Below are positions 18,175 through 27,331 of a DNA stretch of 64,000 bases, in pieces. Each line of letters opens with the position of its first letter. Within the stretch, counting starts at the first letter, position 1. The notes under the pieces are model-generated. The model ran no database searches. It saw nothing but the letters and a program-made list of their open reading frames with translations, and was not told the origin of the DNA. The position numbers were made by a program, and so were the translations under genes. Where the stretch lies: positions 4,278,001 through 4,342,000 of the forward strand of contig CP115858.1 in NCBI GenBank assembly GCA_027920525.1, read 5' to 3'. Origin of the DNA: Chryseobacterium daecheongense. GTDB lineage: Bacteria > Bacteroidota > Bacteroidia > Flavobacteriales > Weeksellaceae.

Positions 18175-18770
18175 TACAGCGAAATATGTTATTTCTCAAT
18201 TCTGTACAATGAACAAGTTAAAAATTAGAAATGATACTAGACGCATTGGATTATTAGTAAACTATAAAACTAATATGTAATATCACTACTTTATGCATTA
18301 CCAAATTTCACTAAAGTTCAAAAAACGAGAGTCTAATTTTTTTATTTTTGCCTGTGTGAAAAGAATGGATACTTTAATCCTCTTCGGAGATTTTTTTCAA
18401 ATTAGCCCATTCTGGTTCAATACCTTTGCCGATGAATGAAAAGTAGTAGGTAGAGTAAAATTAGCTCCAAATATTCCTTTTCCATCCAGAACGTAATAAA
18501 GCCATTATATATAGAAAGTAAGTGCTGAGTCGTAGTAATCCCCTTTTTATAGATACTTCTACCGTAGTTATAGGAACATAGTTCTTTGTCTGTAAAATAA
18601 TGTCTCCTGAATTTCCGGAAAATATTTTGTAAATAATCCTTTCTTGTTAACTTACAGGAGCGTTTTCTGACAGTATATCCTGATCATAAAGTCTTTGAAT
18701 TGTTAGCTAATCTTAAATTGTTCAAAAATTATATCTTGTGACTTTATTGTTTGCATAAGATTAGAAGTGA

Positions 18771-18803
18771 AAAAAATCAGAGCCCTTACGAACTCCGATT
18801 TTT
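18771..18803 (+). terminator. Possible intrinsic terminator
   Basis: AAATCAGAG can pair with CTCCGATTT around a 10-nt loop, followed by TTTG. An A-run on the other side would serve the minus strand. No gene clearly uses it. Confidence 0.4.
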
Positions 18804-19048
18804 TGTGTTTACACTGTCATGGGATGGTTTTGTATATAATCTGTTTTAATGATCATATTACTCCTTGAGTACTTTCTTAGTAATTTTCCCTTTTCAGTAT
18901 ATATCTTAAAGATATGTATTCATTTAAGCAAATCATATCTTTTTAATAAACGAAACTCGCCATTTGGTTGTCCATTTAGTAATACAATCAATGAATTTTT
19001 GTCAAAATATAATCATTAGATAACAATAAGACAATCAGAATAGGTTAA

Positions 19049-19383
19049 ATATCAAACTCACTATTTGCATTTGAAATTTTCCACTTTCCACCTGTTTTGA
19101 ATGTAGTATAAGTTTCAATAGTATCTTCTAAAAAATGAAAAAGAATTATTTTTTTCATTTTGAATTTGAATTCGAATTGAAAATGGAGATTGTCCTTTTT
19201 GATTTGTTTTTTTTGATTCTATTTCTATACTTCCGAATACAGCAATATATTCTCCCCTGTCCAAATATGTGTTCAATATCAAATTTGTGAAAAATATTTT
19301 CAGCAATAATATTTAGAAAATAATGTTGTACCTCCATAATCACGAAGAAAATTTCTAACTATTTCTGCATTTAAATTTTTCAT
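19049..19383 (-). pseudogene. SnoaL-like protein, decayed
   Basis: Minus-strand pieces MKNLNAEIVRNFL (start at 19383), GEYIAVFGSIEIESKKTNQK, SPFSIRIQIQNEK and LFHFLEDTIETYTTFKTGGK followed by WKISNANSEFDI* add up to an NTF2/SnoaL-like protein split over frames, with breaks near 19280-19310 and 19155. It is the last gene of the leftward SDR-SnoaL cluster. Confidence 0.6.
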
Positions 19384-19455
19384 TAGTAGGAGTTTATTTT
19401 AATCTTGATAATTACTCAATATAATCATTAAGTAATTAAACAGCGAATTAATATT

Positions 19456-19935
19456 TTATATATAATTAGCAGAGAAAGTATGAGCTACTTTTTTACCGTT
19501 TCGCACGATAATTACATCTGCAGCGTATTTAGCAATACCTCCTTTCCATTCAGTAAAGGCAATCTCTCCCTGAATTTGGCTTTTACTTAAATCTACCATG
19601 GCTCGAATATCATCGGGAAAATATTCAGTGAAAACCTTTTTATAAATTTCACGAATTGCTGGTTTACCTATAAAAATACCAGAACTATTTATTAGTATAC
19701 CGTTATCACTCCAATCGGCCATAACCTTATCGATATTTCCTTCCCGCCACGCATTTAGATGACGATTTAATACCTTAGATGTTTCTTGTGCGGAAGTTGT
19801 TGGTGTTGTATCTTGATTTTCTTGTTCATCCGCTGAGGAAGAACAACTTGTTAGTAATGAAGGTAGGACCAACCCACCTATAGATAAAATTCCTGCTGCT
19901 TTTAAAAATTCTTTTCTATTTAACTGATCTTTCAT
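19456..19935 (-). CDS. SnoaL-like lipoprotein
   Basis: A 159-residue protein. The N-terminus MKDQLNRKEFLKAAGILSIG, then GLVLPSLLTSC, is a lipoprotein signal with the lipobox LLTSC, and RKEFLKAAG before it resembles the Tat-associated motif used by the amidohydrolase at 25003. The C-terminal 115 residues (VLNRHLNAWREGNIDKVMAD, WSDNGILINSSGIFIGKPAI, REIYKKVFTEYFPDDIRAMV) are an NTF2-fold closely similar to the next gene (20017-20397), so this is a lipidated paralogue. It is likely anchored in the periplasm or outer membrane. It is probably co-transcribed with the upstream SnoaL and SDR genes. The substrate is unknown. Confidence 0.78.
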   Translation of the reverse strand: MKDQLNRKEFLKAAGILSIGGLVLPSLLTSCSSSADEQENQDTTPTTSAQETSKVLNRHLNAWREGNIDKVMADWSDNGILINSSGIFIGKPAIREIYKKVFTEYFPDDIRAMVDLSKSQIQGEIAFTEWKGGIAKYAADVIIVRNGKKVAHTFSANYI

Positions 19936-20016
19936 ATTATTTTATTTCTAAATCATTTTGTATTTAATAAATCGCAAACGAATATTATATTACATAAAAG
20001 TAGGTTATACATTAAT

Positions 20017-20397
20017 TTATGCCGTGTAATCTGCTGCAAAAACATGGGCCACTTTTTTACCATCTCTTACAATAATTGTATCTGAAGCATATTTGGCAAT
20101 ACCTCCTTCCCATTCAGTAAAGGCAATCTCTCCATGAATTTTTTGTTTACTAAAATCTACCGTTGCTCGAACATCATCAGGAAAATATTCCGTAAAAACC
20201 TTTTTATAAACTTCACGAATTGCTAGTTTACCTATGACAATACCGGAGCTGTTTATTAATACACCATCATCGCTCCAATCTGCCATCACCTTATCAATAT
20301 TTCCCTCACGCCAAGCATCAAGATGGCGATTTAATACTTCTGTAGTTATTGTTGTAGAAGTAATCTCCTGTACTACATCTATTTTCTTTTCTTTCAT
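20017..20397 (-). CDS. SnoaL-like / nuclear transport factor 2 family protein
   Basis: A 126-residue cytoplasmic NTF2-fold protein: VLNRHLDAWREGNIDKVMAD, WSDDGVLINSSGIVIGKLAI, GEIAFTEWEGGIAKYASDTI. No signal peptide is present. It is a near copy of the lipoprotein domain at 19456 and of the truncated gene at 26897. It lies about 55 nt after the SDR gene on the same strand, so the three probably form one operon driven by the CTTAAG-type promoter at 21253-21300. The usual ligand for the family is a small polyketide-like, steroid or aldehyde compound, but the real substrate is unknown. Confidence 0.78.
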   Translation of the reverse strand: MKEKKIDVVQEITSTTITTEVLNRHLDAWREGNIDKVMADWSDDGVLINSSGIVIGKLAIREVYKKVFTEYFPDDVRATVDFSKQKIHGEIAFTEWEGGIAKYASDTIIVRDGKKVAHVFAADYTA

Positions 20398-20453
20398 AAT
20401 AATTTTGTATGTTATTTTTTTAGAATATCTGATATTAAGTAATTTAGTACTAA

Positions 20454-21212
20454 TTAAAATGCTGTATTTCCACCATCAATGATTAACTCTGTACCTGTAA
20501 CAAAAGATGATTCGTCAGATGCTAAAAAAATAACTCCATAAGCAATTTCTTCTTCTTTTCCTCCTCTCCTTAGTGGTGTTCCCTCTACTGCCATTTTTTT
20601 GAATGCTTCGTAATTTGGCATGTTTTTACTCATAGAAGTGTCTACAAATCCTGGGTGTACTGAGTTAACACGGATATTAAATGGAGCTAGTTCAACAGCA
20701 GCTCCCTTTGATAACAATCTGGAGCCTCCTTTCGATGCTGTATAACCAGTACCTCCAGCAGATCCTACAATCCCACCTATGGAAGAAATATTAATAATAG
20801 ATCCGCCTTTTACCTTTTTCATAAAAGGAATCACGGATTTCATTCCTATAAATTGACTTGTAAGATTTATATTGAGTACTTTATTAAATTCCTTAACACT
20901 ACGTTCTTCAAGCGGACTTTCAATATCTCCTATAATTGCTGCATTATTAACCAGAATATTGATTTTGCCATATAACCTGATTACCTCATTTATCACTGAG
21001 CTCCATTGTTTTTCATCACTTACATCATGTACCATGTAAGCTGCACTTCCCCCTAGAGTTATGATTTCTTGGCTAACCGCTTTAAGCTTTTCCTCATTTA
21101 TGTCAGTGAGAAAAACCTGAGCTCCTTCTTGTGCAATTAATTTTGCTTCAACAGCACCCATTCCACTGGCTGCTCCGGTAATAATTGCAACTTTTCCTAG
21201 TAATCTGTTCAT
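20454..21212 (-). CDS. Short-chain dehydrogenase/reductase
   Basis: A 252-residue classical SDR. The cofactor motif is TGAASGMG (residues 12-19), with NNAA at about 89-92, catalytic Ser in INISSIGG, Tyr-x-x-x-Lys in YTASK, and a typical end RGGKEEEIAYGVIFLASDES, GTELIIDGGNTAF. Asp in FLTDIN after strand 2 points to NAD+ rather than NADP+. It oxidises or reduces a small alcohol/ketone in the cytoplasm. It is about 80 percent alike by eye to the SDR at 27332-28090 and sits in the same gene order (crp remnant, SDR, SnoaL). Confidence 0.9.
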   Translation of the reverse strand: MNRLLGKVAIITGAASGMGAVEAKLIAQEGAQVFLTDINEEKLKAVSQEIITLGGSAAYMVHDVSDEKQWSSVINEVIRLYGKINILVNNAAIIGDIESPLEERSVKEFNKVLNINLTSQFIGMKSVIPFMKKVKGGSIINISSIGGIVGSAGGTGYTASKGGSRLLSKGAAVELAPFNIRVNSVHPGFVDTSMSKNMPNYEAFKKMAVEGTPLRRGGKEEEIAYGVIFLASDESSFVTGTELIIDGGNTAF

Positions 21213-21252
21213 TGTATTTAATTTTAGATTAAAAAATTGTTTAGTGATAAGT

Positions 21253-21300
21253 CGAAATTAAAGAGATGAAAAATGAATACAAATAAGAAATCTTAAGTAT
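21253..21300 (-). promoter_or_regulatory. CTTAAG-type regulated promoter, SDR operon 1
   Basis: Read on the minus strand, CTTAAG starts at 21297, a second half-site CTTATT follows at 10 bp, and TAATTTCG starts at 21260, exactly 37 nt from the first half-site. The SDR ATG is 48 nt further. Confidence 0.65.
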
Positions 21301-21706
21301 TTATTTCTTTATAAATCTTTTTATTACACTGAATGATTCAGGTGTAATACCAAGATATGAAGCAATGTGTTTTTGTTTTATTCTGATCTCGATATCGGGA
21401 AATCGTTTAATTAGATCTTCATAACGTTCCTGTGCAGGTAAATCTTGAAATGCCTACAATCTTTTTATATGAGCTAAATAACTATTGATTCCAACGATTC
21501 GCCAATAGTGTTCAAGTTTAGGAATATCGGTAAAACTCTGTTCAAAATCTTTTCTGGAAATTATAAATAGTTCAGCATATTCTATTATTTCGATATTTTT
21601 TTTTGATGGAGTCTGAAGATGAAAGCTCTCCAAATCATTTGCCCACCATCCCTCAAAAGCAAAAAAAGAAGTAATTTCTTTACCTTTTTCATTGAGATAA
21701 TATATA
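21301..21706 (-). pseudogene. Small Crp/Fnr-like regulator, 5' truncated
   Basis: Minus-strand reading: YYLNEKGKEITSFFAFEGWW, ANDLESFHLQTPSKKNIEII, HYWRIVGINSYLAHIKRL*A, FQDLPAQERYEDLIKRFPDI and KQKHIASYLGITPESFSVIK. This is the C-terminal two thirds of a Bacteroidota Crp/Fnr-like protein with the compact recognition helix (H/D)IA.YL..(T/A)PE.LS. A TAG interrupts it near 21457. The first 45 or so codons are replaced from 21706 by a piece of an M36 peptidase gene. It resembles the equally truncated copy at 28185. Confidence 0.78.
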
Positions 21707-22446
21707 CGGGCTATTCTCCGGATTTCGCAGTTAATAATTATACCTATGGGAGAACAAACGTGATGAAGAAAAATTTATCAGACTATACTGTTTCGGATGC
21801 TCACAGTATTGGTTTTGTTTTGGGCATCAATACTTTGGGACCTTCATTGGAAGTATGTTGAATAATATGGCTACAAAAATAATGTATTGGAAGATCCGAA
21901 CAGTGGAAGCGTCAGAGTATTACAGCTTGTAATGGATGGGCTTAAACTTCAATCATGTAATCCAATCTTCATATAGGATAAAGATACCAATTCTAGCGGC
22001 AGACCAAGCTAAAACGGGAGTGTACGACCTGGAGAACTTTGCTAGGAGAGGGCTAGGAGTAAATGCTGCTCCTGGAGGACTTAACGTAATATGTATTGGG
22101 AACAATCATGCTGCTCTGGATTTAAATGATCAGGTGGAGGATTTTACTATCCCAGCAGAATGTGGCGTATTAGCAGTAAATGAAGCTATTTCAAGCTCTA
22201 AAGGATATCCATCTATCCAAATCCGGTGAAAACAGAATTTACCATCAACACCTTTCAGGAATAGATTTTTCAGGAATTACTACGGTTTCTATTTATGATT
22301 TTACAGGAAAACTGGTTTCTTCAGAGAAGATTAATCTTAATAAGCAAAATACAGTGAGTGTTAATACACTGTTGAATGGTGTTTACATGGTGAAAATCAG
22401 CAGTAATTCAATTGATTATAATCAGAAAATAATTGTTTCGAGATAA
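21707..22446 (+). pseudogene. M36-type metallopeptidase C-terminal fragment with T9SS domain
   Basis: Pieces in three frames align with the intact peptidase at 43597-46248: GYSPDFAVNNYTYGRTN, DYTVSDAHSIGFV, ILAADQAKTGVYDLENFARR, GLGVNAAPGGLN, LNDQVEDFTIPAECG and the C-terminal sorting domain GITTVSIYDFTGKLVSSEKI, LLNGVYMVKISS. The zinc site and everything before it are missing, and there are frame changes near 21850, 21935-21985 and 22180. It begins exactly where the crp fragment ends (21706), so this is a rearrangement scar. Confidence 0.82.
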
Positions 22447-22539
22447 ACTATAATACTACTAAATTGTTAATATCCCAGGGGGTAATTCTTCAGGGCTTTT
22501 TTATATTCCATAGTGGGATGGCCTCACGAAAAGGAAAGT

Positions 22540-22940
22540 CTTATCATAGCCTCAATTAATTCATCGTCATTTTTCATACTTTTATAACGATAGCTCCGCT
22601 TGATTATACCAATTGCCAAACAACTTTTCCCTTCACTTACGTTATATTTTTCACGGATAAAGTTAACAATTTTACACTGTCCAGAAGGCTTTACACTTTT
22701 TGACAGAACATTTTTTAAAGCTTCAATATTTAAACAACCTTCTGTATAAAGTTTCTTAAGCTTAGAATTTTCGGACTCCAGATTTCAAAGTCTTTGAATA
22801 TCAGAACCTTCCAAACCTGAATATTTACTCTTCAAACGATAAAAAGTACCTTGAGTAAGCCATGTTCACGGCATATTTCTATGACACTTGTTCTTTGAGA
22901 ACCCAAAAACCTGATTCTCTGAATACATACCCTTTTTCAT
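22540..22940 (-). mobile_element. IS3-family orfA/orfB remnant
   Basis: The minus strand gives MKKGMYSENQVFGFSKNK, TQGTFYRLKSKYSGLEGSDI, NLESENSKLKKLYTEGCLNI, EALKNVLSKSVKPSGQCKIV, VSEGKSCLAIGIIKRSYRYK and DDELIEAM. These are orfA with its leucine zipper and the start of orfB of an IS3-family (IS407/ISD1-like) element, run together and broken by stops. The DDE domain is missing. Confidence 0.7.
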
Positions 22941-22984
22941 ATTTAAAGATAGAGTTTTTTTAATCAAAAACTCTATCTTTAAAT
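22941..22984. repeat. Perfect 19-bp inverted repeat (hairpin)
   Basis: ATTTAAAGATAGAGTTTTT (22941-22959) is the exact reverse complement of AAAAACTCTATCTTTAAAT (22966-22984), with loop TTAATC. It lies immediately upstream of the IS3 remnant orfA start, so it is either part of that IS's end or a bidirectional terminator. Confidence 0.85.
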
Positions 22985-23202
22985 GGATACATTTTTAGGT
23001 AAGTTTACAATACCTTATTCAATTATTGATGTTAATTAGGTGCAATTTGCAAAATTTTTGTGGGATGAGTATTATTGAATATCTTATCATCATCTTTAAA
23101 CTTTAATCGACTGACCACTAAAATTCATATGACTTTAAGTTACATTTCCATTTAATAATTTTCAAAGATGAGCAATACTATTTTACCTCGCTTAAATTTT
23201 AA

Positions 23203-24150
23203 TTACATATTAGGTGTACCTGGTACGATTCCTAATTTTTGCAAATTTTGTCTGATTCCTGTTCTTATTTTCATCATTTCTGGATCTTTATAAAAAAGAA
23301 GTATTTTTTTATTTTTCCCATCTGTAGCCTCAGGTTTATCATTTAATAGCACAAAATGAGTAAATGTTTCTGCTCCATCCTCATCCATTGAAGAACATGC
23401 ATAAGCACTAACAAAATCTCCTGGTAGAGAATTAAAAATTTTGCTTGGATTCATCAATATGTCTGTTGGTAACTCTGAAACTTTTTCCCATGAAATATTA
23501 ACGATTTGCTTTATAAATGAACCTTCTTTATAAGTACTTCCATAGCTGTCACTTTCTGGAAAATAATACAAGTACTCTTGTGTCTTGTTTTTTGTGATGT
23601 AATGTCCAAATTCATGAATCATAGCATAAGTGGTCATGTCATACCCCAAAGTATTATGCTTATAATCCGGTGCTGAAAAAGAAGGAATTTGCGTTTTACC
23701 CCTCTCTACATCGTAGGCAAGTCCCAAAGAGAACTGGTTTAAAGAGTTTTTTTTCCGAGCGCCAATATAAGCATATACATTAGATCCTTCTTCAGGGTAA
23801 AAAAAGGTGAGTTGTGTAATTTCTTTTCGAAATTCTTCGGGAATAATGTCTGTAAATAATTTAAATTTTTTCTTATGTTCATCAATTGCTTTTTGTTCTT
23901 TCTCCCAGATTTCTTTTTTTATATACATCGGCGCATTATCTGGTATCGAGAAAGATTTGTTAAAATAAATATTATTGTTGTAAATATTATAGGCTACTAT
24001 AGCCAAGTTAATTTCTTTATCATCCTGGTCATCTGGGAAAATTATGTCTTCTTGTTTATATGTATTTTCTGTGGCACATGAGTTCAGACATGGCATGGTA
24101 GTTATTGTTAAAAATAATAACAATTTCAGGAAATTGTCTTGATTGTTCAT
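23203..24150 (-). CDS. Zinc metallopeptidase lipoprotein (HExxH)
   Basis: From the ATG at 24150 the protein is 315 residues. The signal is MNNQDNFLKLLLFLTITTMP followed by CLNSC, where LNSC is a lipobox. The zinc motif is MIHEFGHYITKNK, with a third-ligand candidate Glu in DEDGAETFTHFVLL. The N-terminal half (FTDIIPEEFRKEITQLTFFY, VYAYIGARKKN) fits the substrate-import-associated zinc metallohydrolase lipoproteins of Bacteroidota, which usually accompany SusCD pairs. None is next to it here. The first Met at 24177 is less likely as start. A 71-bp IS end lies directly upstream (24187-24257) and may supply or disrupt its promoter. Confidence 0.75.
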   Translation of the reverse strand: MNNQDNFLKLLLFLTITTMPCLNSCATENTYKQEDIIFPDDQDDKEINLAIVAYNIYNNNIYFNKSFSIPDNAPMYIKKEIWEKEQKAIDEHKKKFKLFTDIIPEEFRKEITQLTFFYPEEGSNVYAYIGARKKNSLNQFSLGLAYDVERGKTQIPSFSAPDYKHNTLGYDMTTYAMIHEFGHYITKNKTQEYLYYFPESDSYGSTYKEGSFIKQIVNISWEKVSELPTDILMNPSKIFNSLPGDFVSAYACSSMDEDGAETFTHFVLLNDKPEATDGKNKKILLFYKDPEMMKIRTGIRQNLQKLGIVPGTPNM

Positions 24151-24186
24151 AATAAATAAATTTGAAGTTTTAAGCAAAGGTCATGT

Positions 24187-24257
24187 ATTAAAATTACTCT
24201 TTTTATGAAAACACTCCTTAACTTTTTAATATCAAATGTCCACTTTTTGCTGACGAT
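24187..24257 (-). repeat. Solo copy of an IS3-family left end
   Basis: These 71 bases match 11920-11990 with one visible mismatch, in the same orientation, from ATTAAAATTACTC to CTGACGAT. Here the IS ends just before where orfA would begin. The outer edge cuts into the IS481 remnant at 24258. Confidence 0.8.
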
Positions 24258-24695
24258 CTACAGTTAGTATCATCAATCTGTACCCCATCCCAAGAAATTT
24301 TTCTGCTGTATCTTTGTAATCAGATTTTTTACGCCTTTTGACTACGGTTAACTTTGTATTTAAAGAGTACCCGCCAAACAGTCATTGCGGAAAGCATAAT
24401 TACTTTTCGAAGCAGATGGGTTGAAATTTTTGCAGTTCCCCATCTTTTTTTCTCTCTTAAATCAAGGATGATTGATTCAGTTTCTTTTGTAACTTTGGTA
24501 TTGGTAAGGGCTTTAGGACGTCTTGACTTATCTCACAGTCCTTATTTTCCTTCTTCTTTATATCTTTTTATCCAACGATGAAGTGTTGATCTTGCAATTC
24601 CAAAAACGTAAAGCCTCCTTTATTAAACACCCCGATTCTAAGCAGATTTTAAGTCAAACTTTGCGAGTCTTGACTTGGTGTTGCTGTTTATTCAT
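24258..24695 (-). mobile_element. IS481-family transposase remnant
   Basis: Starting at MNKQQHQVKTRK (24695), minus-strand pieces read LKICLESGCLIKEAL, STLHRWIKRYKEEGK, DKSRRPKALTNTKVTKETES, IILDLREKKRWGTAKISTHL, LSAMTVWRVLFKYKVN and ISWDGVQIDDTN. This is the N-terminal HTH/leucine-zipper region and the first catalytic Asp (QID) of IS481-type DDE transposases. Several stops and frameshifts are present, and it is cut by the IS3 end at 24257. Confidence 0.7.
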
Positions 24696-25002
24696 GGATG
24701 AAATTTTAAAAATTTATACCATAAATTAAGTCATTTTTGTAAAGGAGCTATTGATACTTTACGCTACTAGCAGAACCTACTTTTTCATTTTTTTTGATTA
24801 TATATATCCATGTTTATGTGGATAAGTACTCGGCATAAAATTCACTTTATACCTCTATTTTAGTTAAAATATAAGAATTTAAAAATATTTTTATTGAAAA
24901 TATGGAACATGCTTATATCAATAATTCGGAGAATTAGCCTTTTTTTATGTAGATCAATTGGACTTCTTTCATAAAATAAAAAAAGTAAAGGAGTATATTT
25001 AT
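24696..25002. other. Spacer after amidohydrolase gene
   Basis: AT-rich, with no gene or clear hairpin seen. Confidence 0.3.
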
Positions 25003-26493
25003 TTAGAAAAAATGATTTTCTAACCCAGCCTTTGCAAATAGATAATCTCTAGATTCAGTAATTTTTGAGTGCAATACCTGCGTATCAATGCCTAGCATTT
25101 TCCCTTGGTATTTACGGATTTTTCCAGCAATGATAACCGTATCTACATTTGTTCTCTCCATCAGGGTAACGACTGTGCCACTTACACTATTAATTGGCAT
25201 CACATTTAGATCCCTTGTTCGTAGCATTATAATATCAGCTTCCTTACCGGGTGTAAGACTTCCAATTTTATGTTCAAGATGTGTTGCCTTTGCCCCTTCT
25301 AATGTTGCATACCTGACAACATCATTACATGTAATAAGGTCTTGTTGACAATCTATACCTGAAAGTACTTGTGCATTAACTAAACCCCGTTGTAATGTAT
25401 AGACAGATCTCATTTGAGTGAAAAAGTCGGAAGTCATTGTAACTTCTACATCACTGCTTAGAGAGGGTTGGACGCCATGTTTTAGTGCCTGCATAATAGG
25501 GGGAGTCCCATGTCTCATACTTAGCTCAATAGGAACAGCAAGAGAAATAGCGGCTCCTGATTTTGCAATACTTTCCCACACTTTATCATTCAATCCAGTA
25601 CAATGAATTAATATATTATCTTTTCCCAAAAGATTTTCCTTTACTATATTTTCAAAGGCAGGAGCAGATCCTAAATTTCCAACAATATGTGATACAATTG
25701 GCACACCAATATCTCTTGCCATACCCCAATGATTCTTAAAATCTCCAGGAAAAAGTTCAGCTCCCATAGCCATAGTAAGAAGCTGGTCTGTCGAAGAAAA
25801 GTACATCTTTTGTATATCGTTGAGCTTTCGGGGGAAAGGAGTAGACTCACCAGAACCTGTTGAAAAGGCTACAAGTGCTCGCCTCCCACCATCTTTCAAG
25901 CCATGCATCAAGGCTTCAAAATGTTCCATCGAGTGAACTACTTGAGAAGTATCTAAAACAGTTGTAACTCCACAATCAATCTGATTTAATGATGATAGCA
26001 GTACAGCAGTATAAATATCCTCAGGACGAAATACAGGTGTCAATTTTTTAATTAAAACATCTAGATATGTAAATGGGTTATCTGGCTTTTTATCATTGAC
26101 AAGAAGAGCCTCGGCTAAGTATCCTCTAATAGCGGTTTCATACTGATGATGGTGAGTATCAACAAAACCCGGCATTATTATATACTCACTTGCATCAATT
26201 ACATATGTGTCCTCACCTTGCTCTATATCAGGTTTGATTTCTTTGATAATTTTACCTTCTATTAAAATATCAGCTTTTCTAAAATTTCCAACTTTAACAT
26301 CCTGGCTATACACTATTCCATTCTTTAGAATGTATTTGGTATTTGCATTTCCAGAGATCTTTATTATCTTTCTTTCTTTTTCTTTTGAATCAGATAAACA
26401 TCCGGTTAATAATGCAGGAGCTATTAAGGCTCCGAGAGATAATTTTCCTCCTAAATGTAAAAAGTCTTTTCTATCTATTTTTCTTGAATTCAT
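25003..26493 (-). CDS. Amidohydrolase-superfamily lipoprotein (cytosine deaminase / TrzA-AtzB-like)
   Basis: A 496-residue protein. The N-terminus MNSRKIDRKDFLHLGGKLSL, GALIAPALLTGC, has a lipobox (LLTGC) and a Tat-like RKDFL motif. The amidohydrolase barrel follows: GFVDTHHHQYETAIRGYL with metal-ligand His residues, CGVTTVLDTSQVVHSMEHFE, VPIVSHIVGNLG, ILIHCTGLND and SLSSDVEVTMTSDFFTQMRS with the metal Asp. The C-terminal beta-sandwich is EHKIGSLTPGKEADIIMLRT. Such enzymes hydrolyse C-N or C-Cl bonds in cyclic or heteroaromatic amides using Zn or Fe. The exported, lipidated form suggests periplasmic action. The promoter has TAGTTTTG on the minus strand (26561-26568). The substrate is unknown. 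Confidence 0.82.
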   Translation of the reverse strand: MNSRKIDRKDFLHLGGKLSLGALIAPALLTGCLSDSKEKERKIIKISGNANTKYILKNGIVYSQDVKVGNFRKADILIEGKIIKEIKPDIEQGEDTYVIDASEYIIMPGFVDTHHHQYETAIRGYLAEALLVNDKKPDNPFTYLDVLIKKLTPVFRPEDIYTAVLLSSLNQIDCGVTTVLDTSQVVHSMEHFEALMHGLKDGGRRALVAFSTGSGESTPFPRKLNDIQKMYFSSTDQLLTMAMGAELFPGDFKNHWGMARDIGVPIVSHIVGNLGSAPAFENIVKENLLGKDNILIHCTGLNDKVWESIAKSGAAISLAVPIELSMRHGTPPIMQALKHGVQPSLSSDVEVTMTSDFFTQMRSVYTLQRGLVNAQVLSGIDCQQDLITCNDVVRYATLEGAKATHLEHKIGSLTPGKEADIIMLRTRDLNVMPINSVSGTVVTLMERTNVDTVIIAGKIRKYQGKMLGIDTQVLHSKITESRDYLFAKAGLENHFF

Positions 26494-26896
26494 TTCGAAA
26501 CTATTTTTAAAATTAATGTTGCAAGTATTTTCACCAGAGGGCTGATTTTTCCTGTTAGTTCAAAACTATTAAGTCTTAAAAAAATGCTTTAATTTCATTG
26601 AATAAAATTGCCAATATAAAATATTTGCCTCTTTTATGATATGTATTGTGATTTAAGTTTTCGAAGTATTATGTTATTATTTACAAAATTGCAGATTTAG
26701 TGTATATTTGCTATCACATTGAAATAAATAAAAATTGTTTTTAAAGCCTTTATTTAATCAAAGTTTTAAATGTGAAATTGTTATCTTATTATTTTTGTTT
26801 GTTTAAATTTTTAGACAGTTCTATTGAGGCCATATATTGCTAATTAGTATAGTTTGGCAGCAAAGATATCATTTTAAGGAGAGTTAGTAATTTTTT
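26494..26896. other. Spacer upstream of the amidohydrolase gene
   Basis: It holds a -7 element for the amidohydrolase (26561-26568, minus strand) and the disrupted 3' end of the SnoaL-like gene at its right edge. No other gene is seen. Confidence 0.35.
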
Positions 26897-27061
26897 TTAA
26901 TTAATACTTTTACCTACCACTATACCTGAACTGTTGATCAACACTCCATCATCAGTCCAGTCTTCCATAACCTTATCGATATCTCCTGAACGCCATGCGT
27001 CGAGGTGACAGTTTAAAGCATTAGTTGTTTCTTCTGTTGAGTTTAATTGTTTTTCTATCAT
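26897..27061 (-). pseudogene. SnoaL-like protein, 3' truncated
   Basis: From the ATG at 27061: MIEKQLNSTEETTNALNCHL, DAWRSGDIDKVMEDWTDDGV, LINSSGIVVGKSIN, then a stop. It matches the first 55 residues of the SnoaL-like proteins at 20017 and 19456 and ends where they read GKxAIREVYKK. Half the fold is missing. It occupies the position after the SDR gene in the second crp-SDR-SnoaL module. Confidence 0.75.
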
Positions 27062-27331
27062 CCTTTTTTTGATTTTTAATTTGATATCCCTCCCATATAA
27101 AATACTGTATGTCAACCCGAAAATAGGCTATTACTACTTATAAATATATAAGGGCATAAGGAGTTTTGTTTTGATTTTTCCAGAATAAGTATAACAAAAA
27201 TGTATTAGGAAATGCATTTTTGTTATACGACCATTCTGTAGCCTCCTATTTTGAAGCAATTTTATATGAACCAATAATAAATTTAGGATTGTAATTTACC
27301 TGTTTGACAAATGATATCGGGACAAGAATTA

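Larger units (their letters stand above)
18109..19048. other. Gene-poor stretch with two terminators
   Basis: Terminator-like hairpins lie at 18141-18174 and 18771-18803. A minus-strand piece around 18380-18480 (FYSTYYFSFIGKGIEPEWAN, LKKISEED*) looks like the end of a lost protein, but I cannot name it. Nothing else is supported. Confidence 0.35.
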
